Of a DNA stretch of 64,000 nt, positions 62,201 through 64,000 are shown in pieces. The translations under genes were made by a program, and so were the position numbers. The number at the start of each line of letters is the position of its first letter. Within the stretch, counting starts at the first letter, position 1. The notes under the pieces are model-generated. The model saw only the letters and a list, made by a program, of their open reading frames with translations, ran no database searches and had not been told where the DNA came from. This DNA is from Bugula neritina (taxonomy: Eukaryota > Bryozoa > Gymnolaemata > Cheilostomatida > Bugulidae): positions 30,742,128-30,806,127 of the forward strand of contig OZ037767.1 in assembly GCA_964035545.1 (NCBI GenBank), given 5' to 3'.

Positions 62201-64000
62201 GTAGCAAATATATTCACTAGGTATGTAGTATACAGTTTATAGAGATTGACTTGCATGGCTGCTAAAAGTTGACCTGTTGGTTTTTGCATCTTTTTGACCT
62301 TCATTCGAAGTAGCACAGGGAAGAGTTATGGTAGAGTAATTATTAAACACATTCATGTAGAAGTAAACCAAGATTGCAGAATATATGGTTTGGTTAAATA
62401 AATGAACTAAAATGAAGGTTTATAGATATACATATACATGTAACTTGCAAGAGTTCAAAAACCGTCAACAAAGGGCGTAAATTTTTCAAAGTCCAAATTC
62501 CCCCCTAAAATATCCAAATTCTCCCCTAAGGGAGAATCAGCCCAGGTTGGGAACCACTGCACTAGTGACTAAAGTACAAGTATATTTCATAGCTAGATGC
62601 TAAAGGGATGACTTCTGAACTCTTGTTTGTTTTTATATTCCAAAATGCGGTTCTAAAAAAGAAGCTTAAAAAGGTTTATGTTGATATTCATTCTCTTTAT
62701 TAAAAATTCGACGATTGGAGAAGTTTTATTAAGATTTTTTAATCGAATTTAGAAGCTGGTTTGTAAAAGCGCTTTGCATGTTTTTATTAGATAACAGTGA
62801 GTCAGTGACATTTATTGAGTATTTATTAAGTTTTTATTCTGCATCAAACAAGAAGGAATCAGCTTTAATTTCACATTATTGTTGCTAATCTTCCTTTAAT
62901 TATAGTTGATCTCTATTCACAGGTGGATCTAGTTGAAGGATATGCAGAGATTAAGGATAGAATACAGAGACTTGTATCTGTTGAGATACCTGAACTAGAA
63001 CTGTGTGATGTCATGACTCTAGAGGTCAAAGGTTAGTTGGTACAAGCTGACTATTGTATATTCATGTGGTACTGTGTTATTGAATATGTTGTATTTATGT
63101 TTACTATCTACATCATAGTTTAGCTATACTCTCTTATATTAATTACTAGATTTAATTGTATAGGAAAGATAGAACATTACAACTCATGTGTAGAATACAA
63201 TAACCATACACACCAGTTTATCAACATTACTTCTACTTGTCATATAATACAGTGTAGAGATCTTTGTATAAACTCACTATACTTTTATACTCTTTGAAAC
63301 CCCATGTTGATCTATCATTATACTTGCTACTATTATATAATATATTCACTACTATTATATAATGTTATGTTAACTGCTATTATATAATAGATTTTCTACA
63401 AACTCACCCTATTTCTATATTCTTTATCACTCCATGTTGAACTATAATGTTATCTTTCCTATTATATACCATTATCTTCACTACTGTTACATTATATTAT
63501 ATTCTCTACTGTTTTATAATATATTATTTCCATCACTAACATATAGTATTATTTTCACCATTATTATATAATGTTATATTCTCTGCTATTATATAATGTT
63601 ATATTCCCTACAAATAGTATAGTATAATATATTTAAATAGTATATCAAGTACTATTTTATAATATGTTTACTTTATGCTATTATTTGCTTTACTATATTT
63701 ATATATACTTTACAGGAGAGAAGAGAGACATAGAAGTAGATTTAGTTTCTGCAGCAGGCGTATCTACTAGTTTGGATCAAGGAGTGACAACTTCTACTAC
63801 TCCTAATTCTCTCAAACTCTTTCAGTCTGTTGATGTTTCTAATTCTTGTTGGTCGGTCTGTAGCTATGAGGGTAACACTTATGTAGGACTACATAGTGGT
63901 AGAGTAGACAGAGTAGACGAGAACTATAATGTTACTCAGTCATTTGTTACAGTCAGTGGTTCCGTGTTTGGTCTTACAGCATATAAAGATCAGCTGTATA
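59230..64000 (+). CDS. TRIM-NHL-like protein C, partial (runs off the window)
   Basis: Exons: 59230-59387, 59509-59665, 59766-59949, 60116-60297, 60383-60553, 62923-63031, and 63716 onward; the last visible exon is the first propeller exon, cut at 64000. RING (CGFC, CGHIHC, RCPWC), both B-boxes and the coiled coil are intact and nearly identical to gene B. Differences from B include CTVC for CFVC in the first B-box and SHDDLND at the start of exon 3, which instead resembles gene A. Intron 5 is about 2.4 kb rather than 0.7 kb because it carries a hAT transposon. Same predicted E3 role as its neighbours. Confidence 0.92.
60879..62559. mobile_element. hAT-superfamily DNA transposon, non-autonomous, 1681 bp
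   Basis: Terminal inverted repeats CAGTGGTTCCCAACCT at the left and its complement (AGG)TTGGGAACCACTG at the right, flanked by a perfect 8-bp target duplication CACTAGTG (60871-60878 and 62560-62567). The homologous intron of gene B (about 53850) holds a single CACTAGTG, the empty site. The TIR and 8-bp duplication are hallmarks of hAT elements. No intact transposase; on the minus strand near 61196-61231 a fragment reads TYLSEVGLSSIQ, resembling the C-terminal dimerisation region of hAT transposases, so this may be a decayed former autonomous copy. Confidence 0.93.
61299..62042. mobile_element. Probable nested foldback element inside the hAT
   Basis: Ends are inverted: ACGATTATTTTAGGTAAAA at the left and the complement of ACGATTTTAGGTAAAAAATG at the right. 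Inside are at least four copies, in both orientations, of a motif around AATGGCACAGGTAATAATGG (about 61325-61383, 61537-61603 inverted, 61869-61925, 61998-62035 inverted). It has no coding sequence and no obvious target duplication. It may be a second insertion or an internal expansion of the host element. Confidence 0.55.

Overview
This is animal nuclear DNA. It is AT-rich and dense in GT-AG introns, with long repeat-filled introns, AATAAA signals and metazoan-only families: calsyntenin, a transmembrane C-type lectin, an LRR-Ig receptor, myeloid leukemia factor and tripartite RING/B-box proteins. The modest gene density and the locally expanded TRIM-like cluster fit an early-branching marine invertebrate, possibly a sponge. 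That placement is an inference; nothing here identifies the species. All gene models were built by hand from splice-site phase and family recognition, and every reported model keeps an open frame across all its junctions.

Layout: 1-3.1 kb has no convincing gene, apart from one possible orphan exon on the minus strand. 3.4-12.6 kb (+) is a seven-exon type I membrane C-type lectin. 14.1-16.8 kb (+) is a five-exon myeloid leukemia factor (MLF). 17.5-19.8 kb (+) is a three-exon gene I do not recognise, with a foldback MITE just before its last exon. 20.6-26.2 kb (-) is an eight-exon receptor: signal peptide, LRRs, one Ig domain, a TM helix and a long basic coiled-coil tail. 29.1-43.4 kb (+) is a complete 20-exon calsyntenin with cadherin, LamG, TM and kinesin-light-chain-binding motifs. 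46.1-64.0 kb (+) holds three tandem paralogues of a RING/B-box/coiled-coil/beta-propeller (TRIM-NHL-like) protein; the third runs off the end of the window.

The membrane genes look like ordinary surface, adhesion or trafficking genes and the TRIM-like genes like a recently duplicated, probably E3-ligase, family. There is no sign that the different families form one pathway. The most unusual theme is structural: in three unrelated genes, tandem duplications straddle the 3' end of an exon, so the authentic 5' splice site is followed by one to five decoy copies. Other highlights are a hAT element with a perfect 8-bp target duplication whose empty site survives in the neighbouring paralogue, a duplicated promoter/5'UTR module with a palindrome, a chimeric exon remnant in the first TRIM gene, and a proline-rich insertion that replaces the inter-cadherin linker of calsyntenin.
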